Assembly: GCA_023443865.1 (NCBI GenBank)
Contig: JAEZST010000021.1
Span: forward strand, 1-64,000
Direction of reading: 5' to 3'
DNA from: Spirochaetota bacterium
GTDB taxonomy: Bacteria; Spirochaetota; Spirochaetia; Treponematales; Treponemataceae
Length of the DNA stretch: 64,000 bases
The notes below the pieces were generated by a model. That model did not search any database, was not told the origin of the DNA, and saw only the letters and a program-made list of their open reading frames with translations. The position numbers and the translations under genes were made by a program. Below, one piece after another: positions 1 to 7,935 of this stretch. Each line of letters begins with the position of its first letter. The first letter of the stretch is position 1.

Positions 1-195
1 GGGGTTCCTTTGTTGCCTTAATGGGTTTATGGTGAACACCATTTTAGCGATTTGGAACCCCTCTTTACGAGCTAAAACCGGAAAAATCAAACCGGATATT
101 TTAGGAAATATACCGCCGGACGCGACATATATTGGGCCATATCGATTGAATAGAATATGATGATTGTACAGCTTGAGTTAATTCATCAAGCGTAA

Positions 196-491
196 CTATG
201 TATTCTTGCCGTAATTTGGCTCGGCAATTGTTTTTATAACAATAAGGTTTTCTAGATCGAGTTTAAGTATTAGAGCAATTCGCATGCAATCCTTCTGACT
301 AATATGTTTCATGAAAGAACCTTTCGGAATGAATTGGCGTATTAATCCTTTTGTAATTTCATCGGTACCCCGGTCCTAACTGTGTCTCCTTCCCAATGAC
401 CAAGTTTAGTACGAATATCAATGTGTACATGCCGGGCGGAAATGTGGCGTTTGTAGGCTAAACTACCCCTGGCGGCATAAGAATTAATTTT
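196..491 (-). pseudogene. IS30-family transposase remnant, frameshifted
   Basis: Translating the minus strand gives an open stretch with residues RGSLAYKRHISARH and then LGHWEGDTVRTG. The GHWEGDT block carries the first catalytic Asp of the IS30-family DDE domain. The frame stops about ten residues later. The adjacent frame continues with DEITKGLIRQFIPKGSF, which matches the next conserved IS30 block and shows a frameshift. A stop near position 196 ends the second frame. The N-terminal helix-turn-helix part and the C-terminal part with the last catalytic Glu are missing. This is a dead fragment. It lies directly beside an AT-rich accessory region. I did not find terminal inverted repeats. The positions 1-195 contain nothing else I recognise. 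Confidence 0.8.
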
Positions 492-529
492 TTACATTAA
501 ATGAAGAACAATAAGAGGAGGACTTGAGC

Positions 530-988
530 GTGAGAGAAGGTAACTCGCAATCTATGTTAGTTTTGGAAAAAACGTTTGATTGCAGCGCAGAGAGAATCTG
601 GAGTTTCTGGACGAACCCTGATCTGATGCGCCTTTGGTTCGGGTCGGATCCCAATGGGATCGTTTTGGTTGCCTCATCGAATCCTGAGGTCAACGGAAGC
701 TTCTCCGTGACTTTCAGGAATTCCAATGGAACCGAGCACACGTGCTCAGGTATATATACTGTGGTTGAACCTTTCAAGATGCTTGTTTTCACTTGGTACT
801 GGAGTGGAAGGGAAGAGAACGTTGAAGTAGTGTCAGTCGGATTTGAACAGTTTGGAGATTGCGTTACGATGGTGTTCAAACACAAGGATATTGATCCCGA
901 GACCAGTCACGATTATCGACTCGGTTGGGTTTCCACATTTGAGAAATTAGCGAAAGCGATTCAGATGTCGTCATCCAAACCTTCTTGA
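530..988 (+). CDS. SRPBCC/AHSA1-type START-like protein
   Basis: This is a protein of about 152 residues. Its N-terminus (KTFDCSAERIWSFWTNPDLMRLWFG) is typical of the SRPBCC fold proteins annotated as activator of Hsp90 ATPase homolog 1-like. Such bacterial proteins form a hydrophobic-cavity fold, and few have a known ligand. I chose the GTG at 530 because AGGAGG at 516-521 lies eight bases before it. A TTG at 524 is in frame but too close to that site. The gene is AT-rich like its neighbours and stands alone, with about 130 bases to the next gene. It starts immediately beside the decayed transposase. The family assignment is secure and the function is unknown. Confidence 0.82.
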   Translation: MREGNSQSMLVLEKTFDCSAERIWSFWTNPDLMRLWFGSDPNGIVLVASSNPEVNGSFSVTFRNSNGTEHTCSGIYTVVEPFKMLVFTWYWSGREENVEVVSVGFEQFGDCVTMVFKHKDIDPETSHDYRLGWVSTFEKLAKAIQMSSSKPS

Positions 989-1116
989 TTTCAGAATTCA
1001 TTGAAAAAAAATATAGCGATCTCCTAAAAACGGGGTTAAAATGGCTTAAAAAGTATAGTCTCTGAAACCAGGTTATACGATTTTAACACGAAGCCATAGC
1101 CGCGTAAGGAGCGATT

Positions 1117-2055
1117 ATGTTTGTTATGCAGGTCAACAAAAGTGCGTGTTCAAAGTGTTATAGCTGTATTTCTATTTGCGCGAATAGTAACGTATTGGTA
1201 CAAGATACCGAGGGTTATCCGAAATACGAAAACATTCACAAATGTATTTCATGCGGCCATTGCATCGCGATATGCCCGAATAACGCCCTTTCCGTCATCA
1301 ATGTCGATACCAGCGATCAAGAAGGCTATATGGCGAAAGGAATGCCGTTAAGCCCCGTTGAAATAGAATCGGAAGCTCTGTTTCAGGCGATTTGCGGTAT
1401 CCGGTCAGACAGGTTTTATGAAGCGAAAGAGGTAGAAGAATTCAAAATACGAAAAATTATCGACGCAATGGTTTTATCCCCGTCGGCGGGAAATGAGCAA
1501 AACAGGTCATATCACGTTTTTTCCGACGCGGGTACGATTCGCGCCATGGAAACGGATCTCGATAAGGAGAATGAGAAAACCAAGAAAATTGTGAATAACC
1601 CATTAATCAAAATGGGCTTAAAGAATGCCTTGGAGAAAAATTGCAGGGTTGCCTATGAAAAATATAACCGAATACCGAGTACAGGCGAGATTGAACGAAA
1701 GGTCGAAGACACGATAAGGGAATTAACGTTGAAAAGGGACGATTTCTTTCTGAAAAAAGCCCCCGTATTGATTTTTGCCAAATCCGACATAAGCAAAAAG
1801 GGAATGCATAAGGATTTTTATAAGTCGGACGTGGAAATCGCGTTGACGTACGGAACGATAATCGCCCATTCCCTTGGTTTATCAAGCTGTAGGCTTGGTT
1901 TGGCTGAAATTATGATTAATAGAAGCAAGGCGTTGCGCGAGAAGTATTTTGTGGGGAAGAATGAAAGAATAAACGGTATCCTCGCGGTCGGCTACTCAAA
2001 TACTAAATGGTATCGCATTCCCCCAAGAGGGCCCGCAAAGGTAACGTATAATTAA
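1117..2055 (+). CDS. Ferredoxin-nitroreductase fusion oxidoreductase
   Basis: This 312-residue protein begins with a two-cluster ferredoxin domain. The cysteines lie at about 11, 14, 17, 21 and at 43, 46, 49, 53, each in the CxxCxxCxxxC pattern that binds a [4Fe-4S] cluster. A nitroreductase-family flavin domain follows from about residue 85. It shows the LSPSAGNEQN block and a late conserved stretch ending in AVGYSN. Proteins with this order are FMN-dependent reductases that receive electrons through the built-in ferredoxin instead of NAD(P)H, and most have unknown substrates. It is expected to be cytoplasmic. GGAGCG before ATG serves as the ribosome site. The gene is monocistronic within the AT-rich region. 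The domain calls are firm and the substrate is unknown. Confidence 0.85.
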   Translation: MFVMQVNKSACSKCYSCISICANSNVLVQDTEGYPKYENIHKCISCGHCIAICPNNALSVINVDTSDQEGYMAKGMPLSPVEIESEALFQAICGIRSDRFYEAKEVEEFKIRKIIDAMVLSPSAGNEQNRSYHVFSDAGTIRAMETDLDKENEKTKKIVNNPLIKMGLKNALEKNCRVAYEKYNRIPSTGEIERKVEDTIRELTLKRDDFFLKKAPVLIFAKSDISKKGMHKDFYKSDVEIALTYGTIIAHSLGLSSCRLGLAEIMINRSKALREKYFVGKNERINGILAVGYSNTKWYRIPPRGPAKVTYN

Positions 2056-2241
2056 GGGAACATGCGAATAACTCCCTCAAACCGGTAATTCCTGTCGTCA
2101 TGAAAATCGTTAACCGTCGACCATCACTCGATGGAGACCGCTCTTCTTATGCTTTTCGCCCATCCCTTCGGGTAATAAGTACCGGTTAATTGAATGTTGG
2201 GTTAACGCCGCTTATGCGGCACAAAAAATACGGAGATTAAA

Positions 2242-3054
2242 ATGGATTTAACGCTGGAAGAAATAAAAAGCGCCGGGTACAAGCTGCAAGCCGCTGATAA
2301 GGGCTCGTGGAAAGTATATAACGAAGAAAATCCCGTTCCTGGGTACTTTGAATTCGATTGGCTCAGCGGTCGCTTTCCCGATTTGTATCACGACTTCGCG
2401 CTTTCCTCGGTAGGACTCATCTCGAAGCTTCATACGATCGTCGATTTTTCGGGTATGAACGTATTGGATATCGGGGCCGGTACCGGTAGGTCGTCAATGG
2501 AATTGGCAAAGAAGGCAAAGCAGGTTACCGGTACGGACGTTTATGATTCCGTAATGAATTTCGCGAAAGAAGAAATTGCTAAACGGGGAATAAAAAACAT
2601 TCGCTACGAATATGGAGATCGGGACAATCTTCCCTTCCCTGACGGAACGTTTGACGCCGTAACCTTTTCGTGGGCCGAGGTAAACCATAAAGAAGCCTAT
2701 CGCGTGCTGAAAAACAACGGTTATTTAATCCAGATGGGTTCGATTCCGGAGGCCTTATGCGGGGAAATAACCGATTACTTGAACGGCACAAGCAATAACG
2801 ACCCCAAAATTTTCCTTGAAGGCTATCCCGAGGAAGTTCTCAAAAGGGAAAACACGGTTTTCTCCGGCGTTCCGTTGGTTGATTCGGTAAGCGTTCATTT
2901 ATTTACCTATAAATCCGTATATGAATCACCCGAAGAAGTCGCCGCCATAGCCGGGCGTTTATACGGACCAAAGGCAAAGGAATACTTTCTAAGCCGAAAC
3001 CAGAACACGTTCTCCTGGCGGTTGGAAATTCTTATCGGACGGGTAAAGAAGTAA
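2242..3054 (+). CDS. Class I SAM-dependent methyltransferase
   Basis: This 270-residue protein contains the S-adenosylmethionine-binding motif I, VLDIGAGTG, at residues 74-82. An acidic loop follows after the next strand (TGTD), and then a post-motif FPDGTFDAVTFSWAEV segment. This is the layout of class I methyltransferases of the UbiE/Methyltransf_11 type. The second half, from about residue 160, is less conserved and probably selects the substrate, which I cannot predict. The ATG is preceded by CGGAGA. The 186-base gap upstream holds a short perfect hairpin, GCCGC-TTAT-GCGGC, near 2208-2221. There is no T-run behind the hairpin. The base composition matches the rest of the AT-rich accessory stretch. 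Confidence 0.85.
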   Translation: MDLTLEEIKSAGYKLQAADKGSWKVYNEENPVPGYFEFDWLSGRFPDLYHDFALSSVGLISKLHTIVDFSGMNVLDIGAGTGRSSMELAKKAKQVTGTDVYDSVMNFAKEEIAKRGIKNIRYEYGDRDNLPFPDGTFDAVTFSWAEVNHKEAYRVLKNNGYLIQMGSIPEALCGEITDYLNGTSNNDPKIFLEGYPEEVLKRENTVFSGVPLVDSVSVHLFTYKSVYESPEEVAAIAGRLYGPKAKEYFLSRNQNTFSWRLEILIGRVKK

Positions 3055-3141
3055 AAACCTGAGCGGTCGCTTGGGGTGAATATCAACGGTAAGGAAAAGC
3101 AGTGCTTAATACTCAAGCTTTATCCCGTCCCGCGGAGGAAT

Positions 3142-3915
3142 ATGAAGAAAGCTGCAATACTGTGTTTGCTAATTACGTTATTTCTGGCATGTAAAAGCTT
3201 ACATGACCAAAAATCGGTTGACGATGATCTTGTTGAAATAAACCTTGATTTTGAGGATTCGACTCATTATCCCTGGGAAGGCCAATATAATGAGGGGAAT
3301 TTCAGTATCATGGGCGATTCCAACGATAAATTCGGCGCGTTCCGGCTGTATGAAAACGGAGACTACTGGACTTCTCCCAACACGGGCCTAAAGACCGCGC
3401 GCAGCGAAATTCAACTGTTTAATACCTGTAAAATCGATACAAAAATGAGCTATTCCTTTGATTTTCAAATTCCCAATAGCTACGTAGAATCAGGCGATTG
3501 GCAGATTATATGCCAGTTTCATGATCAGCCAGACGCAAGCGCGGGCGAAACGTGGGCGAATTACCCGAGCCATTCTCCTCCCGTCTCGGTTAAATACAAG
3601 AATGGGGGAATAGTGATCGCTGTTTACTCATGGGAAACAAATCAAATAATGGATTTGGTTTCTGTACCGATCGAGAAAGATACATGGTATAACCTGAAGC
3701 TGGAAATCAAGTGGTCATTGAAAAACGACGGTTACGTGAGGGCCTTTCTCAACGGCGTCGCGGTTATGAAAGCGGATAATAAGCAAATCTATTACGGGCG
3801 GAATTGCTTTAACAAGGCGTCCAATTACGTGAAAATCGGGTTATACAGATCAAATGATATCATGACATACGGCGAGATATATTTCGATAACGTTCTTTCG
3901 AAGCGAATAGAGTGA
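3142..3915 (+). CDS. Polysaccharide lyase-like lipoprotein
   Basis: I place the start at 3142 because it is preceded by GGAGGA and gives a clean lipoprotein signal, MKKAAILCLLITLFLAC, with Cys17 as the lipidated residue. The mature part of about 240 residues is a predicted beta-jelly-roll. It has the features of the heparin-lyase I-like polysaccharide lyase family (Pfam Polysacc_lyase): ARSEI near residue 85, WQIICQFHDQPD, WYNLKLEIKWS followed by a DGYVRAFLNG segment, and a final IYFDNV strand. Such enzymes cleave uronic-acid polysaccharides by beta-elimination. Here it would act outside the inner membrane. The fold assignment is fairly good. The substrate is not predictable. Confidence 0.68.
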   Translation: MKKAAILCLLITLFLACKSLHDQKSVDDDLVEINLDFEDSTHYPWEGQYNEGNFSIMGDSNDKFGAFRLYENGDYWTSPNTGLKTARSEIQLFNTCKIDTKMSYSFDFQIPNSYVESGDWQIICQFHDQPDASAGETWANYPSHSPPVSVKYKNGGIVIAVYSWETNQIMDLVSVPIEKDTWYNLKLEIKWSLKNDGYVRAFLNGVAVMKADNKQIYYGRNCFNKASNYVKIGLYRSNDIMTYGEIYFDNVLSKRIE

Positions 3916-3987
3916 CTAGGGCATAGCCGGATACGGAAGGGCCTGCTTCATATCGTTATACTTCATATGCTAAGGGGAGATTCCTGA

Positions 3988-4707
3988 ATGGCTACGAATA
4001 ATAAGGCATCAGCCGAGATTTTTGACCTGGGAAATAACGTGTGGCGCATCGTGGAAAAGAACACGGTGAATATCTATCTCGTCGTCGGTTCGGCAAAGGC
4101 AATGCTCATCGATACTGGTTACGGTAAGATTGATTTACTGGGTATCGTTTCGAATATTACCACATTACCGCTTATCGTCGTGAATACCCATGCCCATCCG
4201 GACCATTCAGGCGGCAACGATGCGTTCGGCGCGATCCATGCCCATAAAGGCGATTTTGAGGGAATCAGGCATTATAGCAGCCGCCATGGTTTTTCTCTCG
4301 AAGCCTTGAACGATAACGATAGCGTCGACCTGGGAAATAGGGAGATAGAAATCGTCCACGCGCCGGGACACACGGCGGGCAGTATCTGCCTGTACGACAA
4401 GGCGCATAAATTCCTATTCACCGCCGATACCTGCAATAGGATGACCTGGCTCTTTCTGGACGTGTGCGTCGGTTTCCCCGCGTATTATCAATCGTTATTG
4501 CGCTTGAGAAAGTATATCGATGACGATCTCGTAATCTGTCCCGGCCATAACGAAGAGGCGGGGAAAAAGCTTCTGGAAGACTGCGTTGAGTGCGCAAGGA
4601 AAATTCTTGCCGGGGAAAAGGGCGTGCCTTATACCTATCGGCCCGGAAAAGGCCTAGAAGTAACCCATGAATCGGTTACGATCGTGTATGATCCCGATAC
4701 ATTGTAA
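3988..4707 (+). CDS. MBL-fold metallo-hydrolase
   Basis: This 239-residue protein has the metallo-beta-lactamase fold metal ligands. HAHPDH occupies residues 68-73, a further His lies in APGHTAGS (about 128), an Asp in FTADT (about 147) and a His in CPGHNEE (about 187). These bind two metals in hydrolases such as glyoxalase II and related hydrolases of unknown substrate. There is no signal peptide, so it is cytoplasmic. AGGGGAG precedes the ATG. It is the last gene of the AT-rich stretch. Its 3' end meets the convergent esterase gene with an eleven-base gap. The family is certain and the substrate is not. Confidence 0.87.
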   Translation: MATNNKASAEIFDLGNNVWRIVEKNTVNIYLVVGSAKAMLIDTGYGKIDLLGIVSNITTLPLIVVNTHAHPDHSGGNDAFGAIHAHKGDFEGIRHYSSRHGFSLEALNDNDSVDLGNREIEIVHAPGHTAGSICLYDKAHKFLFTADTCNRMTWLFLDVCVGFPAYYQSLLRLRKYIDDDLVICPGHNEEAGKKLLEDCVECARKILAGEKGVPYTYRPGKGLEVTHESVTIVYDPDTL

Positions 4708-4718
4708 ATAGTCCCCCG

Positions 4719-5711
4719 TTATCGAAAGAGGGCCCCGAGAAAGGGAACGTAGCTTTCCGCGATCATGGCGTCGGTGACGAGGTGTCCCGCCTTGTATTCG
4801 CGAATCTCCACGGGGATTCCCGCCTTTTCCATCCGGTCGGCGATAAAGCGGGTCCCGCGGATTATCCAGCCATACCCGTCCCGATTGCCGTACGCGAGCG
4901 AAACGAGTTTTAGCTTTGCCGGCCGCGCGGCGTACGCGGCGAGCCGCGCGTCTACGCTTCCGAACCCCTTCTGCCATTCGTCCACGATCGCTTCGTCTTC
5001 GGCCGAGCCGTCAAGCTTCGGGATTCGGGCATACGGCGGCGAGAGCGTTAGGTCGGGGGCGAAGGCCGCGCCGTACGCGTTCCGGTAGGTCGAGTTCCAT
5101 CCGGGGATGGTATCCGAAACGCCGTTTTCGTCCCAGGCGCCGGGACAACAAACCCACGCGCCCGAAAAGAGATCGCTCCTGTTAAGCGCGATGCCCCACG
5201 CGCCGAAACCGCCCATCGAGTAACCCGCGAGCGCGCGGCCCTCTAGGGTCGCGATCGTCCTGAATCGAGCGTCGACGAGGGCAACGGTCTCCTCGGTGAC
5301 CAGGTCTTCCCAGTTCCCGGTCGCGATTGAATTCGCGTAAAAGGAGCCTCCGAGACTGTTACCGCCCTCGACCGAGACGAGAATGACCTCGGGAACGCCG
5401 GGCGCTTCCGTGGCCTTCGCGCGCAGGGTAAGGACCATCGACATCGCGCCGTCTCCGAAACCGTGAAGGGCGTAGACGACCGGATACCGCCGGTTGCCCG
5501 ACGTTTCATAGCTCGCGGGAAGCGAGACGAATATCTCGGTCTCGGCCTTTTTCTCGAGTTTCCCCGCGGCGATCGCGCGGGACTCGATCGTGAATTTCCA
5601 AAGGGTATCCGTGCGTTTCTCTTTCTCGATTACGCGCGGGCCAGCCGGGCCGCACGAGGAAGCGACGATAAGGGCCGCGATCGCGAGGGCGGACGACAGG
5701 AGCTTCTTCAT
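4719..5711 (-). CDS. Putative esterase lipoprotein, alpha/beta hydrolase
   Basis: I chose the ATG at 5711 because it begins a lipoprotein signal (MKKLLSSALAIAALIVASSC, Cys20), giving about 330 residues. The mature protein matches the esterase D/feruloyl esterase-like group of alpha/beta hydrolases (Pfam Esterase). The segment YALHGFGDG near residue 82 forms the oxyanion region. GYSMGG places the nucleophilic Ser at about 165, and a late AGHLVTD segment supplies the His. Members release acyl or feruloyl groups from polysaccharides or small esters. The gene is GC-rich, unlike the genes to its left. It is divergently arranged with an AraC-type gene 79 bases away. That gene may be, or may have been, its regulator. 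Confidence 0.8.
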   Translation of the reverse strand: MKKLLSSALAIAALIVASSCGPAGPRVIEKEKRTDTLWKFTIESRAIAAGKLEKKAETEIFVSLPASYETSGNRRYPVVYALHGFGDGAMSMVLTLRAKATEAPGVPEVILVSVEGGNSLGGSFYANSIATGNWEDLVTEETVALVDARFRTIATLEGRALAGYSMGGFGAWGIALNRSDLFSGAWVCCPGAWDENGVSDTIPGWNSTYRNAYGAAFAPDLTLSPPYARIPKLDGSAEDEAIVDEWQKGFGSVDARLAAYAARPAKLKLVSLAYGNRDGYGWIIRGTRFIADRMEKAGIPVEIREYKAGHLVTDAMIAESYVPFLGALFR

Positions 5712-5790
5712 GCCCTTACCGTATACCTTTCGGCCGGTCCTGAATGAACCGTTCTTGCGCAATTTGCGCCCGGAACGTTACAACGACGCC

Positions 5791-6681
5791 ATGAGGGACC
5801 ACTACCTTTCGATACTCGAGCGGGTCATTGCCCGCGTGGAACGCTCGCTCGCCGAACCCCTCAGCCTCGACGAGCTTTCCGAAGAGGCTGCGCTCTCGAA
5901 ATTCCACCTTCACCGCGTATTTCGCGCGCTCGCCGGGATTCCGCTCGCAGAATACGTTCGCCGCCGCCGCCGCGGCGAAAGCCTAAAAACGCTCGCTAAC
6001 CCCTCTCGATCGGTACTGGAAGTCGCCCTCGAAAACGGATTCTAGCACGAGCAAAGCTATATCCGCGCGTTCAAGGCGCGTTGGGGCCTTACCCCCGGCT
6101 CCTGGCGGACGATAAAGCCCCTCCTCGAAGTCACCGAGCGAATCGCGGCGGAGGGGCTCTCTTCCATCGGCGAGGAAAGCGCCCTCCTCGCGTCCCGCCT
6201 CGTCGTTCGGCCGCCGATGAGCCTCTGCGGCGTACCGTATCTCGTCACCGACGCGGAAAACGCGGCCGAAGATACCGTCGCGCGAGCGGCGAACCGCTTT
6301 CTTTCCGAAGGCTTTCCCCGCATCGCCGAACCCGCGTTCGCCGATCGGTACGTCGGGTACGTCGAGCATTGCCCCGACCCCTCCGGCAATCGTTACCACG
6401 CGTGCGCCGAACTTAAGAAGGCTCCCCGTCTCCCGCCGCCTGACGGTATGCGCCACATCGGAATCGATCGGGGCACCTTCCGCGAATTCCTTCTCGTCTC
6501 GCGCGTCCATCCCTCCCGCCTCGGATGGAAAGACGTGGAGGCCCTGTACGGCGCGGTCTTCGGCGATTGGCTTCCGCGGCATAATGAATGCGCCCGAGCG
6601 CTTTGGCACCTCGAATACGTGGACCTTTCCGCCGCCGCGGAAGATTACGGCGAATTCAGGATCCTGCTCCCAGTCGAGTAA
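5791..6681 (+). pseudogene. AraC-family regulator interrupted by one TAG codon
   Basis: Residues 1-84 form the first helix-turn-helix of an AraC regulator (SLDELSEEAALSKFHLHRVFRALAG) and run into VLEVALENGF. A TAG at 6043-6045 follows. The same frame then continues without another stop, with HEQSYIRAFKARWGLTPGSWR. This is exactly the second helix-turn-helix that normally follows GF. After it comes a GyrI-like effector-binding domain that ends in EFRILLPVE at 6681. One codon therefore separates two halves of a full-length gene of about 296 residues. Options are a recent nonsense mutation, amber read-through or a sequencing error. No strong ribosome site is visible before the ATG at 5791. An independent start inside the second half would lack the first DNA-binding motif. 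Confidence 0.83.
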
Positions 6682-6771
6682 CGCGATCCGTGCGGATTCC
6701 GGCGAAAATGTATACGCAATTATACCCTCAGGTTGAAGGCGCGTACGCGGCGCGATACAAAGGATATGAAT

Positions 6772-7749
6772 ATGAAGAATCTATTAACGACGCTCCTATT
6801 GATATCGCTCGGGTGTACGTCCGCGTTTTCTGGGGAGCCGGTTCGGGGTGAGTCCCCAAAAATCGAGTTCAACGGGCTTACCGGAACGATTCCGGCATTA
6901 TTCGGCGCAAGGCCAAAGGCCTCTATTTCCTTGGGATCGTATTATCTCGATCCGGAGGAATTGGTCGCGCGGAACTTTGATGCGATATTCGACTGCGACG
7001 GGGCGGGCAACGCGTACCTGTCAGGCGACGACGACGTCTATTATGAACGGTTTTCAAACGTGCTTTCCGACGAGATAATGGGCAACCTTTTAGATATAGG
7101 CGCCTATGGCCATGTTTTGGTAAACGCTTTCGCCGATGGCAATGTCATTACTATCTCTTTTGACGTTCAATGTACCGAGAACTCGATCCTCCCGCTGTAT
7201 TTCGATACGGTCAACGGTGACCTGAAGCTTTCGGCGAGTATCGATTGCGAAATCGAGTATCACATCGCGTTTGACCTTGAGTTGGATTCCGAAATAGTTA
7301 ATGGCGACGATATGTTGAAGGGCGTGAATATCGCGCTATACGATTACTCTATCGAAATAAAGCCAATCGAAAGCGATTCGCGGAATACGGCCAAAGTCGT
7401 CTATAATTACGATTTTCATGAGGTATTCCTCGGCGATGAAAGCGTTTCCATGCGTATTGACTGGCGGCTTTCCGGTAATGGGGAAGATACCGAAGAGCCT
7501 CAAAAAATCGCCTATGAGCGGCTTACGAAAGGCGATTATACCTGGGAAATCGGGTCGTTATGGAATGTGTCTTTATCGGGAATGAGCGGCGATAGCGCGG
7601 GCGACGAAACCGAGGGATTCGAAATCTACGTAAATATAGATGATACGACGGATATTGAGAATCAAATAATTAGCGTAATCGATACTGAGGGTTCAAAGGA
7701 ATTTCGCGTTAGGCAATTGCGTTTCCGTATGCCCCCGGAACGCGATTAA
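6772..7749 (+). CDS. Hypothetical exported protein, possible lipoprotein
   Basis: I do not recognise this family. The ATG at 6772 lies eight bases after an AAAGGA site and begins a hydrophobic signal, MKNLLTTLLLISLGC, with a possible lipidated Cys in a relaxed lipobox. The remaining roughly 310 residues are acidic and rich in alternating beta-strand patterns. They contain no cysteine-based or catalytic motif I can name. The text suggests a beta-sandwich surface or periplasmic protein. Its base composition is AT-richer than both neighbours, like the first 4.7 kb. About 185 bases downstream of it, before the next gene, hold nothing obvious except a TACAAT box next to the next start. Confidence 0.6.
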   Translation: MKNLLTTLLLISLGCTSAFSGEPVRGESPKIEFNGLTGTIPALFGARPKASISLGSYYLDPEELVARNFDAIFDCDGAGNAYLSGDDDVYYERFSNVLSDEIMGNLLDIGAYGHVLVNAFADGNVITISFDVQCTENSILPLYFDTVNGDLKLSASIDCEIEYHIAFDLELDSEIVNGDDMLKGVNIALYDYSIEIKPIESDSRNTAKVVYNYDFHEVFLGDESVSMRIDWRLSGNGEDTEEPQKIAYERLTKGDYTWEIGSLWNVSLSGMSGDSAGDETEGFEIYVNIDDTTDIENQIISVIDTEGSKEFRVRQLRFRMPPERD

Positions 7750-7935
7750 TCCTAAAACCGCGAAACCGATAGGCGCCGATCAGGTATTCGCGACTAGCAT
7801 TGAAGTAACGCAGCCGAAGTACGATATCGATGACGTAGCGGACGATTTGGCAACGCAAAAAAAAGACGACTTCTATTAATCCGACGCGAAAATCGCGGCG
7901 TCTTACGCGCCATTTTTCCCCGAATCGATGATACA

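Noticed and set aside
2190..2225. GTTGGGT followed by a hairpin 40 bases before the methyltransferase start, resembling the GTTRRRY end of an integron attC site.
   Set aside because: No matching RYYYAAC partner and no inverted L-box arms were found, and the other gaps in this region show no similar site.
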